From Ctenosaura bakeri (taxonomy: Eukaryota; Chordata; Lepidosauria; Squamata; Iguanidae), in NCBI GenBank assembly GCA_948474755.1, contig CAOLHI010001148.1:62001-126000 (forward strand): 64,000 bases of DNA, given 5' to 3'. A program made the position numbers and the translations under genes. The notes under the pieces are model-generated. The model was not told the DNA's origin and ran no database searches. It saw only the letters and a list, made by a program, of their open reading frames with translations. Of the stretch, positions 30,148 through 41,465 are shown piece after piece; position 1 is the stretch's first letter; each line of letters opens with the position of its first letter.

Positions 30148-30400
30148 GTTTGCTTTGCCTGAGCCTACTGGGAAGGGCATGATTCCACGCCTCTCCTCCT
30201 CTCCTCCCACTGAATTCACTGCAGTCAAACTACTTTTGCTCTTTGCATTAAGTCTGCACCAATTGAATTAAGCCAAGGACAAAGGGGGAAATGGGAGATG
30301 GAAAGAGAAACTGTGACAGCTGAAAAGTGAGATGACAGAGGATTAATTAGGACTGTTCCTGCCAAATCGGAACAGTAGGAGACTGTGTGTCTATTTGTAT
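30148..30400 (-). repeat. R1 repeat, copy 6 (reverse, partial)
   Basis: The reverse complements of R1 landmarks run in order: TTTGCCTGAGCCTACTGGGAAG, CTCCTCTCCTCCCACTGAATT, GAGGATTAATTAGGACTG. Its left boundary coincides with the end of the MITE at 30144. Confidence 0.72.
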
Positions 30401-30409
30401 AGTGGGAGG

Positions 30410-30640
30410 AGTGCGCACTTGCATTCAAGCCTCTTGTTGATCTATGGCGACCCCATAATTTCATAGGGTTTTCTTAGACAAGGAATACTCAGGTGGTTTT
30501 GCCAGTTCTTTCCTCTGAAATACAGCCTATAGCAGCAGGTATTCATTGGTGGTCTCTCGTCCAAGTACTAACCAAGGCTGACCTTGCTTAACTTCCAAGA
30601 TCAGACAGGATCTGGCATCTTCAGGGTGTTTACCACACAT
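30410..30640 (-). mobile_element. 5S rRNA-derived SINE, uninterrupted
   Basis: The minus strand from 30640 reads ACACCCTGAAGATGCCAGATC, then AAGTTAAGCAAGGTCAGCC and TTAGTACTTGGACGAGAGACC. The body with TTTCAGAGGAAAGAACTGG and a tail GCAAGTGCG follows. It shows the intact arrangement that the interrupted copies at 8317 and 15178 lost. Confidence 0.82.
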
Positions 30641-31039
30641 GTAAATTCACACACATGTAAGCACACACAAAATACACCAGGCACAACTTCCTCCCATTGC
30701 TTCCATCTTAGCTGCCTAACTAGAGAATATGAATTGTACTCGAACTGCCCTTGTTTTTAAAAGAATACCTTCAGTTGCATAGAACAGCATGGACAAGAGC
30801 TTATAAAAATAATGTTTATGTATTAAAAAATGAAGAGTTAAAAGGGGCAGCCCCCTATGATGTTAAGGAAATCCTAAAATCCCACCCCTGACTTTTCTCA
30901 ATTTCAGCCAAATGATGTCTTCCTATACCTTTCTATAGGTTTAGGGATTGGACCTTCTCTGCCTCGTCCTTCTCCCACCATTAAAAAAGCCACTGAATTC
31001 AATCCACTGGAAGATTTTACCTTAAACATGTTTGATTTA

Positions 31040-31074
<35 letters not shown>

Positions 31075-31807
31075 GATGGATGCAAAAGAATTTCAGCGGT
31101 GTGCAATTTTTAACATAGGACAAGATGCCTCAGGTTTTTTTAAAAAAAGTAATGATAAGCAGAAAGTACACATACAAAAATGAGCAACAAATAACAAGGC
31201 AGAATCACTATCACTGTACATGGGTAAGACCTTGATTCACATTTTAAAAAAGCACTTCTCAAAATGGTGACATGCTGGTTGAGTTGTAGTCCAGTGCAAC
31301 TAGTGGGAAGCTATTGGGAAACGTTCCATTAAGAACAGAGCAAACCCATCCCATTTTTGTCTTTGGAACATTGGAGGATATCTGATTGGCCAGTCCTAAA
31401 ACTGGGCATGGGAGAAAGTTTGGTGTTGCAGGTTTCATCACAAGATTATATCTGTTCTTGTGTTTAACCATTAAAACATGCAGTGATGTTGCTTCAATCA
31501 ATAAGAGGAGTTTCCTTTCAAGGGGCCAATTTTCTTTGAAGGGGACTCAGTATTAAAAAACAAACAAAACCAGTCTCACTCATCATCTATATTTTTAAAA
31601 AAAAATAAGATAAAGTATTCTTTTGTTATTGTCATATTGTGTTTGCTAATGTTTCAGGCGTCATCAGCTACTTTCCAAGATGACGGAAACCAAGGGTGCT
31701 TCCGTTCCATTCTTCCAGTCAGACAGAACTTTTCAGCCAGAGGTTTAAAAGAAACACACCAAGGCCAAGAGAAAGACACAAAATGATCACATTGACAATC
31801 ACTAGGG
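30641..31807. other. Unassigned non-coding stretch with CA repeat
   Basis: It contains a 34-bp segment at about 30838-30865 (GTTAAAAGGGGCAGCCCCCT) also present at 24889, and a (CA)n run at 31042-31074. No gene is recognised. Confidence 0.45.
31042..31074 (+). repeat. (CA)n microsatellite
   Basis: About 14 uninterrupted CA units. Confidence 0.93.
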
Positions 31808-32012
31808 TGCAGTGGTTATAGTACTGGGTCAGGTCTGAAGTTATCTGGATTCAAACTCTCCTCCTCCAAGGCATGAAGCCACAGGGCTACATCGGATCAG
31901 TTCTCTGTCAGCCTAGCCTACTTTACAAGATCGTTGGGAAGCTCAAAAGGGAAGGCAGTATTTGTGCTGTGTTGAGCTCCTTGAAGAAAACACAAGACAT
32001 AAATGTAAACAA
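31808..32012 (+). mobile_element. Sauria-type SINE
   Basis: GGGTGCAGTGGTTATAGTACTGG head, ATTCAAACTC B-box remnant, the typical CAGCCTAGCCTACTTTACAAG box, then GAGCTCCTTGAAGAAAACAC and ATAAATGTAAAC at the end. This order matches Sauria SINEs. Confidence 0.7.
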
Positions 32013-32659
32013 CTCCATCATCAGTCTTTTCCTCCAATCGAAACCAAACTGGGCCAGACAGAGTTCATACTGCAATTTTCCTGTATCTCATGCTCTCTTA
32101 ATCAGTTAGGCTACAACTCCCATAATTCCTAGCCAAGCATAGAATTATGAAAAAATATATTCCCATGCATCTGAAGGGCACCATTTGTGGGAAAGCTATG
32201 GATTCACAACATCCCTTATCTAGGGGAGAAAATGGTATGCAACTTCTGAACATGAAGAGGAGCTGATGGGAGTTGAGATCCCACTGCAATACCTTTCACT
32301 CTTACCCTCAGAAAGGTTGTTTCCAAAGCAAGAAAGTGACAGAATTGACTGCACTCCGAAGGGCTCACTGGGTTTCTGGGAGCGGCAGAGAAGATGCCAC
32401 TGCACAGCAATTCCTCCTTCAGGGTGGCAATAGGCAGCCTCCTCTAAGGGCAGATAACACATCACAAGAAGTGGGATGCTCCCATGCAGAGACAGTCCAG
32501 AGGCAGTCAGAAAGTTCAGCTGAAGAAGCCTCAAAGCTGTGAACTCAACCAGATGCTCAACAGGTCACCTCATTCTTAGTGCATGGGCCCTTCTGTTTCC
32601 AGTGCTTTTATAAGAAACAGGATGTGCCAGAGTCAAGACATGCAGCCTTCTACAGTTTA

Positions 32660-33005
32660 TCTATGGTAGCCTCCTGGGGCCCTCAAGATGTGTTAGAGAA
32701 CTCAACTCCCATCATCTTATGTTGATGGGACTTGAAGTCCAACCTAGCTGGAGAGTACCGGGTGGGCTCAAGGATGATTCCAGGGCACTGTGGCCCCCAT
32801 TTCCTATTCCTGTCCTACCGGGGGGGGGAAACACAAGAAGAGAAACAGTGTCCTCACACAGGGGCTTCCCAAGCCAGCTGTTGAGAGAAAAAGACCACTC
32901 AGAGGATCTTTGGTGTAACCCAGAGCTAGTAGGAGTTATTTTTGAATGACAATTCCCAGAATCCCCAGCCCCAATGGGAACTGTTACCCAAAAATGTCAC
33001 TTTCC
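32660..33005. mobile_element. Foldback MITE fragments
   Basis: CCTCAAGATGTGTTAGAGAAC..CAACTCCCATCATC (32680-32765) is CCAGATG-type. GAATGACAATTCCCAGAATCC (32945-33000) is the type with inverted CCCAGAATCC arms. A run of nine G lies at about 32821-32829. Confidence 0.45.
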
Positions 33006-33274
33006 ACTCTCTGCCAACACATCATGGCTTGCCTTTTTGTTCAGTCTGCAGTGAAAAAAGCTTGGCCTGTTGATATCCTTCCTTTTGCATAACTGCTAAA
33101 TGCTGCAGGAGAACGCTTATTTATTTGCTCCCATCCCAGTCCAGAGATTTGGGGGATGGAACCAGGGACCATTAGCATGCCAGACCGGCATTCTGCCACT
33201 GTGCAAAGATTCTTCATGTGAAATAAAAATAGGATACAGTACTAGTCTCATGGCTTTGAATAAAGAGCTGAATT

Positions 33275-33640
33275 GCGTCAGAATTCAGGAAGCTGATTTA
33301 TACAGCAACGGACCATTGGGTCATCCAGCTGTGTATTGTCCCCAGTGATGGCAGGAACTCAGGGTCTCAGACAGGGTGAAAAAGTTTCTTTCCCAGATAT
33401 ATTTTAGCGACTATGGGCACTGAACCCAGCGTAAGGATGTTTCTACCTGTGAAGCAGGTGCTTAGTCCATCATCCCTGTCAGAGGTGAAAGCCTACAGGC
33501 CCAGTGCCAGAGTACAGTTAAGACCTATTTGAAATCCTAGAAAGCTGCCATTGATCAGAAGAGACAACATTGAGTTAGACTGACCAGTGGTCAGATTTAG
33601 TACAAGGCACAGACCTCTCCTCTTAGATGCTTTAAAAAAA
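33275..33640 (-). mobile_element. tRNA(Ala)-like SINE copies
   Basis: At 33285-33475 the plus strand reads AGGAAGCTGATTTATACAGC, GACCATTGGGTCATCC, then TCTTTCCCAGATATA and CACTGAACCCAGC...GTGAAGCAGGTGCTTAG. This is the reverse of a tRNA-headed SINE. A partial copy in the opposite orientation follows at 33540-33610 (TTGAGTTAGACTGACCAGTGG). Confidence 0.55.
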
Positions 33641-33757
33641 ATTTTAAAAAATGAGTTCTTAATCTACTACCAGCAGAAACAGCACAGAAGCAAACCAGAG
33701 AAAGAAAGGTGACTCCTTCATATTCCTTCTTCCAATTATTTTCCCCATCCTACTAGT

Positions 33758-33911
33758 TGTTTGAGTGCTGGACTACTAACCTGGAAAGCCATGGTTCAAT
33801 TCTCTGTTTAGCCATGAAAACCCAACTGGGTGCTTCACACACTCTCAGCCCCCAGAAAACCCCTTGATAGGTTTGCCATAAGTCAGAAACAACTTGAAGG
33901 CACACAACAAC
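33758..33911 (+). mobile_element. tRNA-related SINE
   Basis: GGTTCAATTCTCTGTTTAGCC and AAACAACTTGAAGGCACACAA define this head-truncated copy. Confidence 0.82.
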
Positions 33912-34309
33912 AATTTTTCCCCCAATACTTCAGTGGATACAAATGAGCCAAGGCTAAGCCATTCAGTAAACACCATCCTGGGACACCTAACAGAGAGCAG
34001 CAGAACTGGCATGATCAACCCATTATTAACAGTTTGGATCTCTTAAAACATATACGCTTACTCCCTGATATTCTTCAGACCTTAGAATGCAGTGAGGGGG
34101 AGCAATTTTAATCTACACTCGATTTTAGATCATTTTGGGTCACCCTCTCGCTCAGTTGCAGGGAGAGACTGCTGAATGCACAAAACAAGGATTATGCAAT
34201 ATGAAAATCTTTTTTTTAATTGATTGAAGATATGCACCCAATCACGCAATGTTCTTCTCTTTACTCATCAACAGAAAAACAGTTGCAAATGGACTTTTTT
34301 ATCTGGCCA

Positions 34310-34353
34310 GAGAGAGAGGGAGAGAGGGAGAGAGGGAGAGAGGGAGAGAGAGG
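34310..34353 (+). repeat. (GGGAGAGA)n microsatellite
   Basis: A purine-only run of about 44 bases with 8-base periodicity. Confidence 0.93.
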
Positions 34354-34359
34354 CTAAAT

Positions 34360-36105
34360 GGGAAAGTAACAACAAGAAGTTTGGGGTTCAGAAAACAGGT
34401 TGCATGACATTATCTATGCAATCTCTCCTGATTTACTGAAACTTAAGTCCAAGCTAAATAAAGGTAGTTGGGTTTTTTTGCCGTTTGAAACACTGAGGAC
34501 TAGAATACTGCCGGTGTTTCAAATTTAGTACAACATTTTCGAGCAAGGAAGTCAAGCTTGTGCCAAAGCACTAGAAATCCAACAGTGCAAGCAGAATCAC
34601 CCCAAGTTTCAACAACTGATTCTTTATTCTAGGCACCAAGGAGTCTGCGAGCAGATGAGAGATAGGACTGAAGGTTCAGTAATCTCCAGCAGATCCCTCA
34701 CTCACACTCCCAAAAAGGGATAAGATCATCCATGTCCCACCCCCAAAAACCTATTAGTTTTATGGGGCAACAGTTGGAATTTGGGACTGAATAACTGTTT
34801 GATCTTAGAAAACAAATCGGAAAGGAAATAAGTATTGCAAATATGGGAGGGGGACAAAAGCAGCATTAACAGGAACGGGGGAAGGGAGAGAAAGACTTTA
34901 GTTACACACTAGAAATGTTGGGGGAGAGTAGAATAAACTCAACTCATTTCAATTTCGAACACTACAGGACATCAAAGAGTTATTTGTTAGGGTGAAAACC
35001 AATCTTGAAGTACCTGCGTTTCGTTTCTTGCACTGCGTAAAAATGCTCTGTTTGTTCTAACTGCACATATACACCCTGCGTTCAGCATACACAAAACCAC
35101 CAAGACAGAAAACAGAAATGTCTTACCCAAATTTCTCCCTGATTTGTATCCACAGGTTTAGCAGAGCCCCATGCTCTACTCAACTAGAAAGTGAGAAGAC
35201 CACCCTTTACTAACAAAAATTCACCTGCAGTCTCCTTTGGGCACCTTTTCTTCAGAATCCTGGCAAACAGCTCCACAGTCCTGGTACTGCTGGACTCTTG
35301 GTGGCCTAGCTTTGCCACTCTTGGGCGGCTGGCACACGGCAGGGAATGAAGGAGAGCCAAACACCACCGTATCCTCCACTCTACCAATCTCCCCCAACAG
35401 ACACACAAACAGCCTTCACTCACCCCCAGCTGTGGGTCTTCTCTTGACACCTCGCTTCCCCACTGCTTCTCTCTCTCACTCTCTTTGCAACTATCATACC
35501 AGATCTGAGCAAACCTGACACGCTGGGGGTTGCTGAGTTTCCGACCCCACTTCAAAAGGCGGCAACGCCCACACCCCAAGGTTATGCTGAACCTCTCTAC
35601 TTCGTTCCCTTGCACCCCCCATTTTCTTTTATTCTTTAGCACGCTCTCACCAACCCTAAAATGGGGAGTTCCCCAGCTCTCCCGTACTCCCTGTAAGGCA
35701 CCCCACCTGGTACGTCTTTCATAAAATGCGTCAAGGCTAAAGAGAGCTATCAGAACATGGCAGCAAAGAGAGGAAGTCCCCAGTTCCAATCGTGCCTCTG
35801 CCCCCGCCCGTCCTGTGAAACCAAGAAGACTGGCTTAGCCTTTGGGCCTTTCTCTCAAGGGGATAAGCATACTCATCTCCACACAGCATGGCTGAAAGGG
35901 TTACAATGGGAACAAAACACATCCAGGGGAATGCCACTGAACATGGGAAAACATTGTATGCAATGCCACATTATGACATTATCTGCAAATTCATCACTGA
36001 GTAACTCTGGACCCCAACTTGGGATCCAGAAAACAAGGTGGCAGTAAAAAAAATTAAAGTTATCCAAGCAGGCTACAAGTCCACCCAGCCTCAGTTAAAA
36101 TGTGC
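34360..36105. other. Repeat-poor stretch, function unknown
   Basis: About 1.7 kb without a repeat that I recognise, unusual for this window. A 201-codon minus-strand open frame (35789-35184) has no family features. Donor-like GTGAGT and GTAAGA sites occur on the minus strand at about 35421 and 35123. It could hold a ZBTB7B intronic enhancer or a non-coding exon, but nothing is decisive. Confidence 0.3.
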
Positions 36106-36110
36106 CCATA

Positions 36111-36335
36111 TAGTTGGCCCTCCACATTCACTAGGACTAGAGGCACAGGACACTTTCAAAAGTGCAGAAACCACAAATATCAAAATGTGTTTGTGTCTGT
36201 CTGTCTATCTGTGGCAAGGGGGCCAAGGCATAGTGGAGGAACACCCACCCAGCATCCAAACCAGGTCAGAGAAAGGAGAGGGAAGGGATGGGTCAGCCTA
36301 CTGTCCATTATGTGCATCACCAAATCACTGTCTCA
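36111..36335 (+). mobile_element. Tigger-like MITE, long subfamily, left half
   Basis: AGTTGGCCCTCCACATTCAC and the GGCACAGGACACTTTCAAAAG region match the left half of the family. The element is truncated at about 36335. Confidence 0.75.
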
Positions 36336-36397
36336 GTCTTAGTAGAAAGACCCCTCTGAATAAATCTTAATAAAATAAAAAAAAACTCTCTGATTAA

Positions 36398-36441
36398 ATA
36401 TTTCCATAAGTCAGTATTGACTTGAAGGCACATAGCAACAA
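36398..36441 (+). mobile_element. tRNA-related SINE tail
   Basis: TCCATAAGTCAGTATTGACTTG, then AAGGCACATAGCAACA, is only the 3' end of the element. Confidence 0.6.
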
Positions 36442-36844
36442 AAGTTTGTACAGAAAACAGCATTTCCTACACTAAGAACAGCATCTTTGGTACATAAATT
36501 ATGATTTCTATGCAGAAAGTGCTGTTTGATGTACAAAATTGCACATAACGGGTCCCCAACTACAGTATACAATTTATATTTCTGCACAGAAATATTTTCT
36601 GCACTGGAAATTCCGGTTTTTGCGCAAACCAAGTGCGTGAGAATTTTGCCTGTATTAAGTCCTGAATTGCAAATGCTCTCATTAGTCCAGGATTTTTCTC
36701 CAAGACTTCTCAACACTCCAGAAACATTTTTAAATCATTTTTTCCATATATTTTTTCTGTCTCCAGCATGGACAGTGACTGCCTGGAAGGTTCTGAGAGC
36801 TGTAGTTAACACAAGTCATGTCTGCCCATAAAGAAAGCAAGATG

Positions 36845-37088
36845 AATTCAAGCTGCAGGAAAGGAGATTCTACCTGAACCTCAGGAAGAACTTCATGACG
36901 GTCAGAGTTGTCCAGTAGTGGAATATGCTGCCTTGGAGTGTGGTAGAATCTCCTTCTTTGGAAGTTTTTAAGCAAAGGCTGGATCGCCATCTGTTGGGAA
37001 TGGCTTTGATGCGTGTTCCTGCATAGCAAGGGGTTGGACTGGATGGCCCCTGGAGGTCTCTTCCAACTCTATGATTCTATGATTCTAA
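36845..37088 (+). mobile_element. CR1 LINE 3' end with ATTCTATG repeats
   Basis: GGAAAGGAGATTCTACCTGAAC, GGAAGAACTTCATGACGGTCA, then CCAACTCTATGATTCTATGATTCTA. The short terminal repeats are the CR1 hallmark and fix the element's 3' end at about 37088. Confidence 0.9.
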
Positions 37089-38085
37089 GAGAGAGAACAT
37101 CCACAACCTTGGCCCTTTTGGTCCCTATTAGCTGTCATACTGAAGTATACTGCCTTTGAATATGAAGGTTTCACATTTTTTTACAAAACTAACCAACTGT
37201 CCCTACAAAAAAATGGTGGCTATATACTTACCGCAAACGCATGAAATACTTTTAAGATGAGCATGGAAAGCCTCAGGGCCATTTTTCTGGTACCCTGGGG
37301 GTCATTTTTTTAATACTACATTGGTACTGAAATACCTGAAAATTATCTATAAGGAATGTGGAGGGCTGTTCCACCACATTTGCAGGCCTTCAGACCCCCC
37401 AAGTCATTTTAAGAAAAGCCTCAAAATACCCAGAAAGGCCTCCACACATGCCCCTGTGTCCTCTTTAGTGTATTTTGCAGCATTTGGGGAGCAAATAATT
37501 GTGTGTGTGAGTTCCGCAGTAGCAGGTGTGATGGGGGGTGTGCCCTTTCAAGGTCTCCTGAAGGGCTTAACCTGCCCCCAACCTTGACAGTTGCCCACTC
37601 CCACTCTAGATGCTAGGAAGGAAGAAAGTGGCTCTGGATCTACTGGTAGATTTCAGGGTGTTCTGTAGATTGGCAAACATTTCCAGCTTCCAGCTGTTTA
37701 TCAATAGCACTGATACACTTACTCACCTGCCCACCTACCTGAAGTCTCCTTACTTGTTTTAGGTGTGCCCAGAGCAGAATTTCAGGAAGGGGCCCACTGG
37801 CTATTGCTAACTAGGGAGTTCTGGAGAGCTGAAGTTCAAAAAAATCTTCTCTTTACCACATTTCCTACAGCTATGTCACTAGTTGTCAACTCATTCAAAT
37901 ACCAAATGTAAAAACAAAAAGAGGAAACTGTAACGGTGAAGATGTTTGCAGGACAGGCAAGAAAAGAGTAAACTATCCACATTCATGAAGTTCCAGGGCT
38001 TAAGCTTAACCTCTGAACTTGAAGGACCGTCTGACTAGAATTCCCATCAACTTCAGCAAGCTTGCTGTCTGGTAGTAATGAGGCG
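37089..38085. other. Unassigned non-coding stretch
   Basis: No gene or clear repeat is recognised. Confidence 0.4.
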
Positions 38086-38094
38086 TGTAGTCCA

Positions 38095-38305
38095 ACACAA
38101 TGGGAGAGGGCCAAGTTGGGGAAGACAGGCTTTAGCAGTATTGGATTAGAAGTAGGAAGACCCAGATTCACACCCCAGGCGCTCCCCAGCTCACTGGGTA
38201 ACCTTTGGCCAGTCACTATCTACCCTATAGGTTTGTTGTTAAGAGTCAAATGTTAGGCAAGGGGAAGAATTATGTCCACAATCTCAAAGTGGAATAAGAA
38301 ATACA
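38095..38305 (+). mobile_element. Sauria-like SINE
   Basis: AGTATTGGATTAGAAGTAGG, CCCAGATTCACACCCC, CTCACTGGGTAACCTTTGGCC and CTACCCTATAGGTTTGTTG keep the order of a tRNA-headed Sauria SINE, with a decayed tail. Confidence 0.5.
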
Positions 38306-38319
38306 GTAAATGTTACTGT

Positions 38320-38528
38320 TGTTTGCCTTCAAGTCATTTGTGACTTATGGCAACCTTACTTCAGGACTTTCATGGCCAGATTTGTTCAGAGGGGGTTTGC
38401 CTTCACCCTCCTCAGAGGCTGAGAGGGTGTGACTTGCCCAACGTCACCCAGTGGCTTTCCACAGCCAAACAGGGATTCAAACGCTGGTCTCCAGAGTTGC
38501 AGTCCAACACTCAAAACTGCTAGACTCT
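38320..38528 (-). mobile_element. tRNA-related SINE, long form
   Basis: A reverse copy with TTGCCTTCAAGTCATTTGTGAC, the CCTCAGAGGCTGAGAGGGTG middle and the CAACACTCAAAACTGC head complement. Confidence 0.82.
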
Positions 38529-41000
38529 TCATTGTGTGTTTCCTTGTTTGGTGGGGATACTTTGTTATGATTGTATTCAGTCCCCTCCTGGAGGGGTCTA
38601 GAAGTCTACCGTCTCAGGTCTGAATCATGGCTGTTGCGTACATGGAGGTGAACACAGAGACACGTGGATGTCACAGCACCACATGGTGAAAAGTTCATTT
38701 CCAGCCCCCCTTTCACAATAGACTGTGGATTTTTTTCCTTTCAGGCCCCAACATTGTGCAGGACGTATGGCCCAAGAGATATTCTTGGACTGTGACTTCC
38801 AGAAGCTCTCGCCACTGGCCTAGTTGGCTAAGACTGGAGGGGGGCTGCAATTCAGCATCTGAAACATCAGCACAAGCTCAGTTCTGGCCTAAGAAAAGAA
38901 GGACCCCAGCAGCTTTTAAAACAGACTGCAGAATAAACTAACACTGGGGGGGGAATGCTGAAGCCCCAGACTAAAACCCCCATCATCCTGAATCACTGGC
39001 TGAATCATTGATGACTGAGGGTGAGGGAAGACCACATTAGAAGGGCATCTGTTTCCACCACTACTACTATCCCGGAGCAAAGCTTTCAGCCACAGCTTAG
39101 GAAAAATTGGTGAGGGGTGGCAAAAGGAACCCCCAGTATCTCCCAGCCAACATCGGTCATGCTGGGCAGGGAACTCTGGGAGTAAGTTTTCTGTGCTCTG
39201 ATTTCAGCAATACAGAAGGAAGTGATAGCTTCTAAAGGCCACCTTGAGAGGTAAAGAGGGGATTTAAGAAACACACCTCTATATGCCCTTGTGAAATTCT
39301 GCAAACGGGTTACATGCAGGCCTCCCCAATTTACCAACTCCAAATGGCAAGGAGGCTTCTCAGCAATATTTTGCAATGAGACAAAATGCACTGTGCACGT
39401 GCTCCAACATTCCTTCTCCTGGAGAAATTAAAATTTCCAGAGGTTCTGAAGCCACTGGGAAAAACAGTTTTTTCTCACCAGAGAAACGAGAGATTTTCAC
39501 GGAAAAAAGTTAGATCAGCAACCTTTACAGATTGAAGGTGACTTTGTTTCTTAAGGGGCACAAAATTTTGTTTAGCGTAACATTATCATATTTGGTATAT
39601 TAAAATAACAATATTCAGACAATAATTGCAAACTGAATTTTCTTTTTTAATTCTTTTATTACAAATATTGCTACAAGGAACCTTTTTTTAGTTTGCTAGT
39701 TTATTACAAGAGGGCAAAAGGAAATAAAAACAAAAGAAACCATCAACATTAGTAAAACAGAGAAAATTAATGGTTTCCTTTATTCCTCTGTAGTGCCAAC
39801 CTGACAAAACCAAGAAAAAGATACCAAGGCAAGGAATTGCCAAGATGAAACACTGAATGCCGTCTTCCATAAAAGTCATCCCACGCAATAACAATAACAA
39901 CAATCAGTTATTTTTAGAAATAAATTTGTGGGATTAAGTATGTGAGCAGATGTCTTCAAAAATCTTATTTATAATTCTAAATGGAAACATTCAATTATAC
40001 ATTTTTTCACCAATTTTCAATTTTTACAATTTTTCCAAGACGGGGAGCCTTCACACAAAAAAAGGGAGAAAACTGGTTTCCATTAATTTTTCCTCCTCAG
40101 GATATCACATCTCTGTTCTCCTGCATTCCTACCATATAGTTCTGTGGCTAAAGACATGCTACTTCTGGAGAAAGTGAAAAAGCAGATTCTTGGGAAGCAA
40201 TCTTTGGTGGGGGTGCTGCCCAAAACAACACTTCACGCACCTCCATCAGAAACAGAAAAGGATAGAACTGGAAAGACAGGAGGCCCTCACACATAAACAC
40301 ACACAGCAGTCCAGAAAGGTTGTTTTCCTGTCTCTCAAACTTTGCCCTATTCCATCACCTTTCCCTGTGCCCTGCTTCTTCTCACATTAGATGGTACCAA
40401 CCCAGTGGGGACAGGCCAGGGCCAGCTTGCCTCAACCTGCCCAGGAGAGCAGGCCAGCAAGGTGATTGCTGACCCTAACTAGCCTAGCCCCACCTTCCCA
40501 CCAACCCAAGTCACTCCCCGAAAGTGCTGGTCTGACTCAGCCTGCAGGGTAGCCACGCCAGGTTTGGCAGGCTGGATGATCCACTTCCCACCGATCCCAA
40601 ATGGACAAGGAGGGGGTGGAGTGTGTTGGAAGAGTGGGGCCTGGTGCTCCATGAAACTGGCATGCAGACTGGGCTTGGCTGGAATGCCAAATCTTCCCTC
40701 CTTGTCTCACCTTGGACTGGGCAGGTGTTTCCAGAGATCAATAGAGGCAGTTAAATTTCTGACCCATATACTCTGTCCCTTAAAAAGCGGGGTGTGGGGG
40801 TGTTCTTCAGTGGATACTTACTGGAAAGAGAATGGTAGGACTGGCACTCTGCACTTTCTCAGAGATATGTTGTCCTTTTACCTTTAGCCCTGAAAGCATA
40901 TGCGGCAGGGGGCAGGGAGAAATGGGCAGTCAGATTGATTGACCAACTGACAGAGAGAAACAGAGCTTAGAAAAGTAATTTGGAGGAACTACAGTTCCCT
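38529..41000. other. Mostly unassigned non-coding stretch
   Basis: Foldback fragments lie at about 38785-38870 and 39100-39190. The part 39,500-40,150 is A/T-rich. No gene is recognised. Confidence 0.4.
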
Positions 41001-41004
41001 GAGA

Positions 41005-41193
41005 GAGCCAGCATAGTGTACCGGTTCGGACATAGGACTGCAACCCTGGAGACCAGAATTTGATTCCCCACTCAGCCATGGAAACCCACTGGATGACCTT
41101 GGGTGCCTCAGACACTTTCAGCCCCAGAAAACCCCATGGTTTGGGTTGCCATAAGTCAGAAATTACTTGGATGCACACAAGAAGAACAACAAC
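41005..41193 (+). mobile_element. tRNA-related SINE
   Basis: GAGCCAGCATAGTGTACCGG to GGATGCACACAAGAAGAACAACAA. Only 84 bases separate it from the next same-strand copy. Confidence 0.85.
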
Positions 41194-41277
41194 ACTTTAC
41201 TAGAGGCAAAACAAAATGGCTGTCTGCCTGACTCCACTAAAACTGGAGAATTTGCACCCTTGCAACCCACCAGGGAG

Positions 41278-41465
41278 GGTCAGTGTGGTGAGTGGTTTGA
41301 GCATTGGACTATGACCCTGGAGACCCGGCTTTGATTCTCTGCTTGGCCATGGAAAAATCACTGGGTGACCTTGGGTATGTCACACACTTTCAGCCCCAGA
41401 AACCCCCATGATAAGTTTGCTTTCGGGATGTCGTAAGTCAGAAATGACTTGAAGGCACACAACAT
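41278..41465 (+). mobile_element. tRNA-related SINE
   Basis: GGTCAGTGTGGTGAGTGG to GACTTGAAGGCACACAACA, with a well-kept GACTATGACCCTGGAGACC section. Confidence 0.85.

Noticed and set aside
34310..34353. Regular short repeats considered as a CRISPR-like array
   Set aside because: It is a simple purine microsatellite with no spacers. The genome is vertebrate.
35184..35789. 201-codon minus-strand open frame
   Set aside because: No signal peptide, domain or recognisable motif. Random-looking composition, no splice or polyA context; long frames of this size occur by chance in 64 kb.
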